From: Candidatus Devosia phytovorans
GTDB taxonomy: Bacteria; Pseudomonadota; Alphaproteobacteria; Rhizobiales; Devosiaceae
DNA length: 64,000 nt
Direction of reading: 5' to 3'
Assembly: GCA_029202405.1 (NCBI GenBank)
Contig: CP119312.1
Location: forward strand, 2,051,001-2,115,000
Shown: positions 16,280 through 24,666 of the stretch, in pieces
How the letters are laid out: each line of letters starts with the position of its first letter
Position numbering within the stretch: position 1 is the stretch's first letter
Position numbers and translations under genes: made by a program
Notes under the pieces: generated by a model
The model's input: the letters and a program-made list of their open reading frames with translations, nothing else
The model's database searches: none
Told to the model about the DNA's origin: nothing

Positions 16280-17386
16280 GTGCGACAGTATTTTACTGCA
16301 GGATTGATTGTTTTGGCGGGCGCCATGCCAGCTTTGGGCCAAGGCTATCGCTATATTGACGACTTCGACTATTCCTCGCCGACAGCGGTCGCCGAGCAGT
16401 TCACCGACCACATGGCGAACGCCGATTTCCTCAGCGCCTACTATCTGCTGTCGCCAGAAGCCAAGGACGCGTTTTATGTCGCTGTTTCGTCCGGCAAGAC
16501 GGGCACGGTCTTCCCGGGCCTCGAGCAATTCCAATATCCCGCGCTGATCGGTACGCAGGGTGCGCCGCGCGATGTGCTCGACGATCTCAGCATGGATTGG
16601 GCGCGGCTGTTCGACGACATGCTGGCTGGCGCGACGCAGGACGGGCAGATGCCGTTCAGCTTCGATGATGGTGCCGTGGAAGTGGTGATGGAGACGCCGG
16701 ACGGCGCCGAGGCCGCTATCGATGGCGCCACGGATGGTCTGCGGCTGGGGCTCAAGCAGACCGAATGGGGCGAGTGGCGGGTCGAGTCCATTGCCTGGAG
16801 CGATGGCACGCTCAACAGACTCTGGTCGATCAGCCCGGAAGCCGGCGCGGGCCCTGCGGCGGACCTCCCCACCCCGCGGACCGTCCTCGACGAATATGAT
16901 TTCACGGCGCCCGACGCCGTTGCCGAGACTTTCGTCACCGCCATGCGCGAGGGGGACTGGTATCGCGCCTATCTGACGCTGTCGCCCCACCCCAAGGGGA
17001 TGATTCTGTCAGGGCGGCAGCCGCTGACCATGCTGTTGCCGGGGCTGGATACCGCCGACCTGCCAGGCACGGGTCTCTTCCGCCCTGACGTCAAGCGCGC
17101 CGATTCGCTGGCCTTTGACACGATGCGGGATACTGGCCTTGTGTTTGACCGTATCATGCAGGCCGGCGACCGGCAGGGTGTGCTGCCCTTCGACTTTACG
17201 GAAGCTGCGCTGGACGGCGTGTCGGACAATGTCGCGACGGTCAGCACAACCACTGGCGCTCTGACCCTCCAGATGATCGAGACCGGCCATGGCGAGTGGC
17301 GGGTGGACCAGGTGCGCTGGGACGGCTCGAACGAAACCGCCAAGCCGTGGGGCGCGGGATCGCTCACCGACGCCCTGACGAACTGA
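16280..17386 (+). CDS. secreted protein of unknown function with internal duplication
   Basis: 368 residues, not recognised. A signal peptide (about residues 1-21, ending ALGQG) sends it to the periplasm. Two copies of one unit follow: DFDYSSPTAVAEQFTDHM...FLSAYYLLSPEAK and, about 200 residues later, EYDFTAPDAVAETFVTAM...WYRAYLTLSPHPK. Each unit ends in an EWRV-type strand (GEWRVESIAW; GEWRVDQVRW). The layout resembles tandem NTF2-like periplasmic folds, but this is inference. GTG 16280 is chosen because GGAG lies 10 bases upstream and a longer frame would run through the rplI terminator. It stands alone between rplI and dnaB. Confidence 0.75.
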   Translation: MRQYFTAGLIVLAGAMPALGQGYRYIDDFDYSSPTAVAEQFTDHMANADFLSAYYLLSPEAKDAFYVAVSSGKTGTVFPGLEQFQYPALIGTQGAPRDVLDDLSMDWARLFDDMLAGATQDGQMPFSFDDGAVEVVMETPDGAEAAIDGATDGLRLGLKQTEWGEWRVESIAWSDGTLNRLWSISPEAGAGPAADLPTPRTVLDEYDFTAPDAVAETFVTAMREGDWYRAYLTLSPHPKGMILSGRQPLTMLLPGLDTADLPGTGLFRPDVKRADSLAFDTMRDTGLVFDRIMQAGDRQGVLPFDFTEAALDGVSDNVATVSTTTGALTLQMIETGHGEWRVDQVRWDGSNETAKPWGAGSLTDALTN

Positions 17387-17476
17387 CTGCGACTCGGGCT
17401 GCCATCGTGTCGCCCCACCCACATGCAACACACGATGGTCACAATCCCCGTTGTTCACAGAGATCACAGCGCGCTA

Positions 17477-17515
17477 AAGAGTCTTAAACCCCTCCTCCGG
17501 TAGGTCGAGACTCTT
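17477..17515. repeat. 8-bp inverted repeat upstream of dnaB
   Basis: AAGAGTCT (17477-17484) and AGACTCTT (17508-17515) separated by 23 bases, in the 272-base spacer before dnaB. It has no T-run and could be an operator or a leader hairpin. Nothing else was seen in this spacer. Confidence 0.35.
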
Positions 17516-17658
17516 GGCCACCCTGCGTGGTTAAGAAAGGTTAACTCCCCCTCAGAGCCGCCCGCCCTTGCCATGCAACTGCGGTCGAGGTCTGAACCAA
17601 AGCACGCTTTCGCACCGGAACAGTGGCGGCACTTTCCCGAAAGCGCTCGAGAGGCATC

Positions 17659-19143
17659 ATGGCAGAGATCGCGCGGCTTCATCCGGCCGAAGAAAAGTCC
17701 TTTCGTCTGGCACCCCACAATGTGGAGGCCGAGCAGGCGCTGCTGGGCGCTATCCTGATCAACAACGACGCCTTCTATCGCGTCGCCGATTTCCTGACGC
17801 CTGAGCATTTTTACGAGCCGGTGCATCGCGACATCTACGAACTGGCCGGCAAGATCATCCGTGCCGGCAAGTCGGCCGATCCGACCACGATCAAGACCCA
17901 CCTGCCCGACCAGCTGCTGCCCGATGTCACCATGGCGCAATATCTGGCGCGGCTTGCTGCCGAAGCAACGACCGTGCTCAACGCTGCCGACTATGGCCAG
18001 GCCATCTATGACCTCGCCATCCGTCGCAACCTGATTCTCGTGGGCGAGGAAATGGTTTCGGTGGCCTATGAGTCGGAAGTCGACATGACGCCGAACAAGC
18101 AGATCGAAAAGGTGGAGGGCGAGCTGTTCCAGCTGGCCGAAAAGGGCCGCTACGACGGTGGCTTCCAGCCGTTCGGCACGGCCCTCTCCGCCTCGATCCA
18201 GATGGCCGGCGAAGCCTATCAGCGCGACGGGGGCCTGTCGGGCATTTCCACCGGCCTCGACGACATGGACCGCCAGATGGGCGGGTTGCAGCGTTCCGAC
18301 TTGATCGTGCTGGCCGGGCGCCCCGCCATGGGCAAGACGTCGCTGGTCACCAATATCGCCTTTAACATCGCCAAGGCCTATCGCAACGAAGTGCAGGCCG
18401 ACGGCAACAACAAGACCACCAATGGCGGCATCGTCGGCTTCTTCAGCCTCGAAATGAGCTGCGAACAGCTGGCAACGCGTATTCTGGCCGAGCAGGCCGA
18501 GATTTCCTCGTCCGACATCCGTCGTGGCCGCATCCACGACAGCCAGTTCTCCAAGCTGGTCGACGTCTCCAACATGATGAGCAAGCTGCCGCTTTATATC
18601 GACGACACCGGCGGCATCTCGGTGGCCCAGCTTGCCGCCCGCGCGCGGCGCCTCAAGCGCCAGAAGGGGCTCGACTGCCTGATCGTCGACTACCTGCAGC
18701 TGCTCTCCGGCTCGTCCAAGGCGTCGAGCCAGAACCGCGTGCAGGAGCTGACCGAAATCACCACCACGCTCAAGGCCCTGGCCAAGGAACTTGAAGTGCC
18801 GGTGATTGCGTTGTCCCAGCTGTCACGACAGGTGGAAACGCGTGATGACAAGCATCCGCAGCTTTCCGATCTGCGCGAATCGGGTTCTATCGAGCAGGAC
18901 GCCGACGTGGTGCTTTTCGTTTATCGCGAAGAGTATTATCTCAAGAACAAAGAGCCCAAAGAGGGCACGCCCGAACACATGACCTGGCAAGGTGAAATGG
19001 AACAGGTGCACGGCAAGGCCGAAGTGATCATCGCCAAGCAGCGCCACGGCCCCACCGGCACGGTGCAGCTCAGCTTTGAGGCGCAGTTCACGCGCTTCGG
19101 CAATCTGGCACGCGCCGACTACCTCCCCGAGCGCATGGAATAG
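17659..19143 (+). CDS. dnaB: replicative DNA helicase DnaB
   Basis: Hexameric 5'-3' helicase that unwinds DNA at the replication fork. The N-terminal DnaB domain (about 18-125: LAPHNVEAEQALLGAIL) is followed by a RecA-like domain with Walker A GRPAMGKTS (220-228) and Walker B LIVDYLQLL. The C-terminal KQRHGPTGTVQLSF is typical. 494 residues. ATG 17659 has GAGAGG 5 bases upstream; a GTG at 17623 is less likely. It is followed 2 bases later by alr. Confidence 0.97.
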   Translation: MAEIARLHPAEEKSFRLAPHNVEAEQALLGAILINNDAFYRVADFLTPEHFYEPVHRDIYELAGKIIRAGKSADPTTIKTHLPDQLLPDVTMAQYLARLAAEATTVLNAADYGQAIYDLAIRRNLILVGEEMVSVAYESEVDMTPNKQIEKVEGELFQLAEKGRYDGGFQPFGTALSASIQMAGEAYQRDGGLSGISTGLDDMDRQMGGLQRSDLIVLAGRPAMGKTSLVTNIAFNIAKAYRNEVQADGNNKTTNGGIVGFFSLEMSCEQLATRILAEQAEISSSDIRRGRIHDSQFSKLVDVSNMMSKLPLYIDDTGGISVAQLAARARRLKRQKGLDCLIVDYLQLLSGSSKASSQNRVQELTEITTTLKALAKELEVPVIALSQLSRQVETRDDKHPQLSDLRESGSIEQDADVVLFVYREEYYLKNKEPKEGTPEHMTWQGEMEQVHGKAEVIIAKQRHGPTGTVQLSFEAQFTRFGNLARADYLPERME

Positions 19144-19145
19144 GC

Positions 19146-20276
19146 ATGGCTCTGACGTCGGGGCTCGGGGGCCAACTCTCTATCGATCTCGGGGCCTTGG
19201 CCCGGAACTGGCGTGCGCTCGACAAGGTGAGCGCCGGCGCGCTGACGGGCGCCGTGGTCAAGGCCGATGCCTATGGCACGGGCGTGACCATGGCCAGCAA
19301 GGCGCTGTTCGCCGCCGGTGCGCGCTTCTTCTTCACTGCCACGGTGGACGAGGGCATGGCGGTGCGCGCCGCGGTGCCGGAAGCGCATATCTTCATTCTC
19401 AACGGGCTCTATCCGGGCGCGGCCAATCTCTACATCAGGCAGAACCTGATGCCGGTCATCTCATCGATGGCGATGCTCGAAGAATGGCTGGCCAAATGCG
19501 TCGAGCGCAACGAGGCCTATCCGTCGGCCTTCCACTTCGACACCGGCATGAACCGGCTCGGCTTCCGCCTCAACGAGGCGGGCCTGGTGCGCGAGCGCAT
19601 CCAGGGCCTGGGCTATGCGCCGCAGATGGTGATGAGCCACCTGGCCTGTGCCGACCAGCCCAACCACGAGAAGAACCGCACCCAGTTGGCGCTGTTCGGC
19701 TCGGTGATGAACCAGTTCCCCGGCGTTCCGGCGTCGCTGGCCAATTCGGCCGGATTGATGACGGGCCGCGACTATCATTTCCAGATGGTGCGCCCCGGCA
19801 TTGCGCTTTACGGCGGTCGGGCGGTCAATGGCCGCAAGAACCCGATGGCGCCGGTGGTGACGCTGCATGTGCCGATCCTGCAGGTCAAGGAAGCGCGCAC
19901 CGGTGAAAGCGTCGGTTATGGCGCCAGCCATTCGCTGTCGCGCGACAGCCGCCTCGCTGTCATCAGCCACGGCTATGCCGACGGCTTCTTCCGCTCGCTG
20001 TCGGCCAGCAATACGCGGCCGGGCGGCAAGGTGGTGATCCGCGGCAAGGTCTGCCCGGTGATCGGCAAGGTGTCGATGGACCAGATCACGGTCGACATCA
20101 CCGAACTGGGTCCCGACATCCCCAATCCCGGCGAAGGCGCCGAAGTGCTGGGCAATGTGCTCGATGTCGACCACCAGGGCGACGCCGGCGGCACCATCGG
20201 CTATGAAATCCTGACGTCGCTCAAGGGGCGGTACAACCGCAATTACGTGGGTGACGGGAATTTGCCGCCGGGGTAG
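19146..20276 (+). CDS. alr: alanine racemase
   Basis: PLP-dependent interconversion of L- and D-alanine for peptidoglycan. The PLP lysine is Lys39 in AVVKADAYGTG. The C-terminal catalytic tyrosine lies in SVGYGASHSLS, and VSMDQITVDIT is conserved. 376 residues. The ATG is 2 bases after the dnaB stop, so it is translated from the dnaB message; dnaB-alr-radA is a standard rhizobial order. Confidence 0.96.
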   Translation: MALTSGLGGQLSIDLGALARNWRALDKVSAGALTGAVVKADAYGTGVTMASKALFAAGARFFFTATVDEGMAVRAAVPEAHIFILNGLYPGAANLYIRQNLMPVISSMAMLEEWLAKCVERNEAYPSAFHFDTGMNRLGFRLNEAGLVRERIQGLGYAPQMVMSHLACADQPNHEKNRTQLALFGSVMNQFPGVPASLANSAGLMTGRDYHFQMVRPGIALYGGRAVNGRKNPMAPVVTLHVPILQVKEARTGESVGYGASHSLSRDSRLAVISHGYADGFFRSLSASNTRPGGKVVIRGKVCPVIGKVSMDQITVDITELGPDIPNPGEGAEVLGNVLDVDHQGDAGGTIGYEILTSLKGRYNRNYVGDGNLPPG

Positions 20277-20346
20277 GTTCTGGTTTTGTTCTTGCACTGT
20301 GCATGATCTGGCGTTAGGCTGCGATAGCTGAATTGCGGAGGGTCAC

Positions 20347-20967
20347 ATGGTCGATCGCTGGTATGGTGGCTCCCAATCAACCCCTCACCCGTCTCGGCCT
20401 TTGGCCGACCCACCCTCTCCCTCAAGGGGAGAGGGTTGGCACCGTGGCTCTCAAACTTCAAATCACCCACCGACCTTTGAGCACCATATCTCCCCGGTCA
20501 CCGGCCAACCTTCTCCCCTTGAGGGAGAAGGTGCCCGAAGGGCGGATGAGGGGTCTCTTCCACGGGCACGCAAAGACTGGCGCTACGCGCGGACGCCGAG
20601 GCTGCGCGGCTATGCCCGATCCATGCGTGACGAGCCGACAGAAGCGGAAGAAAAATGCTGGCAGTTTTTGCGCGACCGCCGATTTGAGGCGTTCAAGTTT
20701 CGCCGGCAATTGCCCTTCGGACCCTACATTGTCGACTTTGTCTGTCTGTCTGCCAGACTTGTCATCGAGCTTGACGGCTCTCAACACGCGGAAAGCACAT
20801 ACGATGTCGTGCGAGATGCCTATATCGTAAGGCAAGGCTTTCGCATTTTCCGCTTCTGGAATGACGACATCCTGCGCGATCCCGGCCCTGCTCTCGATGC
20901 CATCTGGCATGCCCTTGCGCCCTATTCGGTGCAAGCCCAACCTTACACTCCATACCCTCAGGACTGA
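20347..20967 (+). CDS. DUF559 endonuclease-like protein (start uncertain, reads through repeats)
   Basis: The C-terminal 115 residues form a DUF559 domain related to Vsr/PD-(D/E)XK nucleases: EAEEKCWQFLRDRRFEAFKF, then RRQLPFGPYIVDFVCLSARL and VIELDGSQHAE, with D/E/Q residues of the presumed catalytic core. From ATG 20347 the frame passes through two REP-like repeats that contribute low-value sequence such as SPLEGEGARRADEG. The next in-frame ATG (20623) cuts into the start of the domain. No GTG or TTG lies between, so the true N-terminus is unresolved. The stop is 3 bases before the radA start. DUF559 function is not established. Confidence 0.7.
   Translation: MVDRWYGGSQSTPHPSRPLADPPSPSRGEGWHRGSQTSNHPPTFEHHISPVTGQPSPLEGEGARRADEGSLPRARKDWRYARTPRLRGYARSMRDEPTEAEEKCWQFLRDRRFEAFKFRRQLPFGPYIVDFVCLSARLVIELDGSQHAESTYDVVRDAYIVRQGFRIFRFWNDDILRDPGPALDAIWHALAPYSVQAQPYTPYPQD
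20379..20438 (-). repeat. REP-like two-hairpin element, copy C (inverted)
   Basis: Minus-strand copy: CTCTCCCCTTGAGGGAGAG hairpin, then a second hairpin GTCGGCC-AAA-GGCCGA whose sequence differs from the other copies but still pairs. It lies in the N-terminal part of the DUF559 reading frame. Confidence 0.75.
20509..20555 (+). repeat. REP-like two-hairpin element, copy D
   Basis: Identical over 47 bases to copy A at 9910-9956. Together with inverted copy C it flanks a 70-base segment at the start of the DUF559 gene. In the DUF559 frame it encodes SPLEGEGARRADEG. Confidence 0.85.
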
Positions 20968-20970
20968 CCC

Positions 20971-22371
20971 TTGGCCAAATCCCGTTCTTCCTTCGTCTGC
21001 CAGGCGTGCGGCGCCGTTTCGTCCCGCTGGCAGGGGCGGTGTGATTCCTGTGGCGAGTGGAATACCATTGTCGAGGAACTGGTGGACAGCGGCGTTGGCG
21101 CGGGGCCCAAGTCGGCCAAGGCGGGCGGCAAGCCGACAAACCTCGTGCCGCTGTCGGGCGAGACTGAAAGTGCGGCGCGCGTGGTCACCGGCATGGCGGA
21201 ACTCGATCGCGTCACCGGCGGTGGCTTCGTGAAGGGTTCGGCAGTGCTGATCGGCGGCGATCCGGGCATCGGCAAGTCGACCATATTGCTGCAATCGGCG
21301 GCCGCCATGGCCAATCGCGGCAAGCGCGTCATCTATGTCTCGGGCGAAGAGGCGGTGGCGCAGGTGCGGCTGCGGGCGCAGCGGCTGGGCCTGGGCGAAG
21401 CCGATGTGCTGCTGGCGGCCGAGACCAATGTCGAAATCATCCTGGCGACGCTGGAAAACGGACCGCCGCCGGATCTGGTGATCATCGACTCGATCCAGAC
21501 GCTGTGGACCGATCGCGTCGATTCGGCGCCCGGCACGGTGACGCAGGTGCGCACCTCGGCGCAGGCGCTGACGCGCTTTGCCAAGAAAAGCGGCGCCGCC
21601 GTGGTGCTGGTCGGGCACGTGACCAAGGACGGACAGATCGCCGGTCCGCGCGTCGTGGAGCACATGGTCGATGCGGTGCTCTATTTCGAAGGCGACTCCA
21701 GCCACACGTTCCGGATTCTGCGCGGCGTCAAGAATCGCTATGGCGCGACCGACGAGATCGGCGTTTTCGCCATGACCGAGCGCGGGCTCGAGCAGGTGGC
21801 CAATCCATCGGCCCTGTTCCTTGACCAGCGCGACGAGGATGCAACGGGCTCGGCGGTGTTTGCCGGCATGGAGGGTACGCGGCCAATCCTGATCGAGATC
21901 CAGGCGCTGGTTGCCCCCTCCCCGCTGGGCACGCCGCGGCGCGCCGTGGTTGGCTGGGATTCTTCGCGCCTGTCGATGGTTTTGGCGGTTCTCGAAACGC
22001 AATGCGGCGTGCGCATCGGCGCCAATGATATCTATCTCAATGTCGCGGGGGGGCTCAAAATCAACGAGCCGGCGGCGGACCTTGCCGTGGCGGCGGCGCT
22101 GATTTCCTCGCTCACCTCCTCGCCGCTGCCCAAGGACGCGGTCTATTTCGGCGAGATCTCGCTGGCGGGCGGCATTCGCCCGGTGGCGCATGGCTCGCTG
22201 CGCCTGCGCGAGGCCAACAAGCTGGGCTTCAAATCGGTCGCCACCGGCAAGCTCGGCTCGGCCGATCGCACCTCGGGCCTCGATGTCGCCGAATATGGCA
22301 CGCTGGCCGAACTGGTCGGGCGGATCGCCGCCAATGGCAAGAAGCGCGAGCCGAGCCGCGACGAGTGGTAG
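20971..22371 (+). CDS. radA: DNA repair protein RadA
   Basis: RecA-like ATPase/helicase that promotes branch migration in recombination. The zinc finger CQAC...CDSC (Cys10, 13, 24, 27), Walker A GGDPGIGKST (95-104), the RadA-specific KNRYG motif and the C-terminal Lon-like domain (about 300-455, AVVGWDSSRLSMVLAVLE) are all visible. 466 residues. Start is TTG 20971 with AGGA about 9 bases upstream. It may be translationally linked to the DUF559 gene that ends 3 bases before. Confidence 0.95.
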   Translation: MAKSRSSFVCQACGAVSSRWQGRCDSCGEWNTIVEELVDSGVGAGPKSAKAGGKPTNLVPLSGETESAARVVTGMAELDRVTGGGFVKGSAVLIGGDPGIGKSTILLQSAAAMANRGKRVIYVSGEEAVAQVRLRAQRLGLGEADVLLAAETNVEIILATLENGPPPDLVIIDSIQTLWTDRVDSAPGTVTQVRTSAQALTRFAKKSGAAVVLVGHVTKDGQIAGPRVVEHMVDAVLYFEGDSSHTFRILRGVKNRYGATDEIGVFAMTERGLEQVANPSALFLDQRDEDATGSAVFAGMEGTRPILIEIQALVAPSPLGTPRRAVVGWDSSRLSMVLAVLETQCGVRIGANDIYLNVAGGLKINEPAADLAVAAALISSLTSSPLPKDAVYFGEISLAGGIRPVAHGSLRLREANKLGFKSVATGKLGSADRTSGLDVAEYGTLAELVGRIAANGKKREPSRDEW

Positions 22372-22471
22372 GCAGATCGATAAAATTTTAGGGCGCGAGG
22401 CCACCTTATCGAAGGTTCTGGATGAAACGGTACTGCACCGAAGCTCCGTTTAACCAGAACAGAGGTCTGTC

Positions 22472-22903
22472 ATGGCCATCGGCATTGCAGCAATTGGCGT
22501 CACGCCTCCCGAATATCCGGTCAGCCGCGTCAGTGCGGACCGGATTTCCGATCAGGATCTGCGCCAGGACCGCGCCGAACAGCGTGGCGAGGTCAATGTG
22601 CGGCAGGCGGCCATCCAGGCCCAGCGTGAGGTCGCCCCGGCAACAACCGAGCGGCAGACGGTGCAGAACGAGCCAGCCCCAGTCGAGGCCCGGCCGCAGC
22701 CTCTCGACTTTTCCGACCAGCCGCGCGCACAGGCGATCGAGACGGAAGCAGCATTGCGCGCCTATGAGGAAACGCAAGCCGAACTCGACGAATCCGAAGA
22801 GGCAAGCCTCAGCGCCAGCGAATTGCTGCAATCGCGCCAGGCCGTGCAGAGCTATGACTTTGCGCCATCGACACCCACCTATGTGGTGGACTTCAGCCGC
22901 TAG
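22472..22903 (+). CDS. small hypothetical protein, probably disordered
   Basis: 143 residues, not recognised. The composition is rich in Gln, Glu, Ala and Arg with no Cys or Trp and no hydrophobic core, suggesting a disordered or coiled protein. There is no signal peptide. AGAGG lies about 7 bases before the ATG. It follows radA by 100 bases on the same strand and converges with the DUF2200 gene. Codon use is like its neighbours, which supports a real gene. Confidence 0.6.
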   Translation: MAIGIAAIGVTPPEYPVSRVSADRISDQDLRQDRAEQRGEVNVRQAAIQAQREVAPATTERQTVQNEPAPVEARPQPLDFSDQPRAQAIETEAALRAYEETQAELDESEEASLSASELLQSRQAVQSYDFAPSTPTYVVDFSR

Positions 22904-22915
22904 CGCCTCGCCGCG

Positions 22916-23275
22916 TTACGCCGGCTTGCGCAGGACCTTCTCCATCGGCTTTCCCTTGGCCAGTTCGTCAACCAGTTTGTCAAGATAGCGGATCTCCCGC
23001 ATCGTGGGCTCCTCGATCTCCTCGATGCGCACGCCGCAGATCATGCCGGTGATCTGCGACCGGGCCGGGTTCATGGCTGGCGCCCCGGCGAAAAAATCTT
23101 CGAACGTGGTCATGTTGGCCAGTTCACGCTCAAGCCCGGCCTGATCATGCCCGGTCAGCCAGCGGGTGACCTCATCCACCTCCGCCCTCGTTCGTCCTTT
23201 GCGTTCGGCCTTGGCGACATAGTGCTTGTACACACTGGCGACACTCATGGCGTAGATGCGGTGATTGCTGTTCAT
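22916..23275 (-). CDS. DUF2200 family protein
   Basis: 119 residues. The family pattern is clear: SVASVYKHYVAKAERKGRT near the start, EVDEVTRWLTGHDQAGL, then NPARSQITGMICGVRIEEIE and the conserved C-terminus IRYLDKLVDELAKGKPMEKV. It is a small cytosolic protein of unknown function. It stands alone, convergent with the preceding hypothetical gene. Confidence 0.85.
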   Translation of the reverse strand: MNSNHRIYAMSVASVYKHYVAKAERKGRTRAEVDEVTRWLTGHDQAGLERELANMTTFEDFFAGAPAMNPARSQITGMICGVRIEEIEEPTMREIRYLDKLVDELAKGKPMEKVLRKPA

Positions 23276-23376
23276 GGCAGGCTCCTCGCGACATGCAGAG
23301 TATAGCGCAGTCCGTCCCGACTCGACTCATCGTTAAAATTGGAGTGATCTGCCATCTTCGGCATTGGAGGCGGCTG

Positions 23377-23580
23377 ATGACAACTCTTCCGTAGACCACT
23401 CGACCTGGCGCAGCCAATTATGGGGCCCGGCATTTGCTGGGGCTCGGGTTCCAGCCCTGGGCCAAGGTGCGGGGCAAGGATCATGCCCCGGCGATCCATT
23501 TCCCGTCGGAAGAACAGGCGGTCAAGGCCGCGAGGCAACTCTATGACTGGCACACAGGCGTGCGCACGACGTCTCACTGA
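23377..23580 (+). pseudogene. small gene interrupted by an in-frame amber codon
   Basis: A 67-codon frame with a good ribosome site (GGAGG 7-8 bases before ATG 23377) reads MTTLP, then TAG (23392-23394), then continues in the same frame as a protein-like sequence: GARHLLGLGFQPWAKVRG, KDHAPAIHFPSEEQAVKAAR, ending before TGA at 23578. No start codon directly follows the TAG. The simplest reading is a short gene killed by one nonsense mutation. The family is not recognised. Confidence 0.4.
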
Positions 23581-23607
23581 CGAACGACCCCATAGGCTCC
23601 ATAAGGA

Positions 23608-23925
23608 TCAACTGCCGAAGTCGAAGCCTTCGATCCTGACGCAGGCCGACCGCACGGCGGTCTTGCCCTTGAAATCGGGATTTGAGCGCGTCATGCGATA
23701 ATATTGCTTGGTCAGATAGTCGAGCCTGGCTTCGCACATCGACATCTGGAACGGCAGGTTGGCATCATAGAAGAGGTAGGGCTTGGTCACGCCCTGCTCG
23801 TCGGCAAAATAGATGGCGAGAGCCGTGTCATGGGGCAGCGGCGTCTGGGCCGTCGCCGTCGATGGTGTTGCGCAGGCGATCACCGCGGCGAGTAGAAAGC
23901 CGCCCGGCAAAGCAAATGACGTCAT
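23608..23925 (-). CDS. small secreted hypothetical protein
   Basis: 105 residues: signal peptide about 1-27 (LLAAVIACATPSTATAQ), then a short periplasmic domain with two cysteines (MSMCEARLDY and AVRSACVRIEGF) that could form a disulfide. ATG 23925 is preferred because the signal peptide begins there; upstream extension is not protein-like. Family unknown. It lies in an AT-richer, partly decayed stretch. Confidence 0.6.
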   Translation of the reverse strand: MTSFALPGGFLLAAVIACATPSTATAQTPLPHDTALAIYFADEQGVTKPYLFYDANLPFQMSMCEARLDYLTKQYYRMTRSNPDFKGKTAVRSACVRIEGFDFGS

Positions 23926-24063
23926 CCTATTCGGCTCCAAGAATTGATTTTGCTTCCAATATCTAATCAATGACCGAAAAAACAAAAAATCAGAAGTAGT
24001 TTCGCATGGGCTTGGGGTGAATGAACCAACCCGTGTCCTTGCCTGACAGGCCTGGCCCCTCAC

Positions 24064-24255
24064 CTAGAATCTGAAATTCAGGCCGGTCGAAATCTTGTGA
24101 AACGACAGCCGGTCAGAGAGGGTCGTTCCGGCGTCGGTGAATGCGTCGAACTTGCCGAGATGGACATAGCTATATTCGGTCTGGACCGTCACATGCTCAG
24201 CAACAGCATATTCGTGCCCGACGCCGCCAGAGGCGCCGATGTAGGGCCGACCCAC
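24064..24255 (-). pseudogene. C-terminal remnant of an outer membrane beta-barrel protein
   Basis: The last 63 codons read like the end of an Omp25/Omp31-type barrel: YIGASGGVGHEYAVAEHVTV, QTEYSYVHLGKFD, ending SFHKISTGLNFRF with the terminal aromatic Phe of outer membrane proteins. Only GTG is available as a start and no signal peptide or N-terminal strands occur upstream, so this is a truncated gene. The 411 bases up to cvpA (24256-24666) hold no convincing gene and look like decayed sequence. Confidence 0.5.
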
Positions 24256-24666
24256 GGGCTGGCTCCCCGCACCACCGACCCACCCAAATAATCTGCAACA
24301 TCGCTGGCAACGCCATCAGAGAAATTATCAGTTTCGGCACAAATCTGGTGATGAAAAACTTCCTCATCGCATTGCACAAAGCGTAACTCTGGGTGGTTAG
24401 GACCAGATAAACTGCCTTCAGCGCGCATCTATTGGAAAATTCCGGTATTTCTTCGACATCGGAAACTTGATCACTTCAGCGATGGCCTCAAGACTACCGG
24501 AGGCAGAAGGCCGCCCCCAGGCTGCGTGGCTAGCGCCCACCCGCCCAAATCCGCCCCAACCTTAACGCTTTCTTTGGAGATTGCGCGCTGCGCCTTGGCA
24601 TTGGCTGCCAAAGCGGCTAAACGAGGCCCGATAGGCCGGGGCGGCTACTGAACTAGGCGAGAACAT

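Noticed and set aside
20458..22404. 648-codon open frame on the minus strand opposite DUF559 and radA
   Set aside because: Antisense shadow of radA, with the low-value composition typical of such frames.
24256..24666. Intact small gene upstream of cvpA
   Set aside because: Frames are short, without ribosome sites, and the sequence looks degraded.
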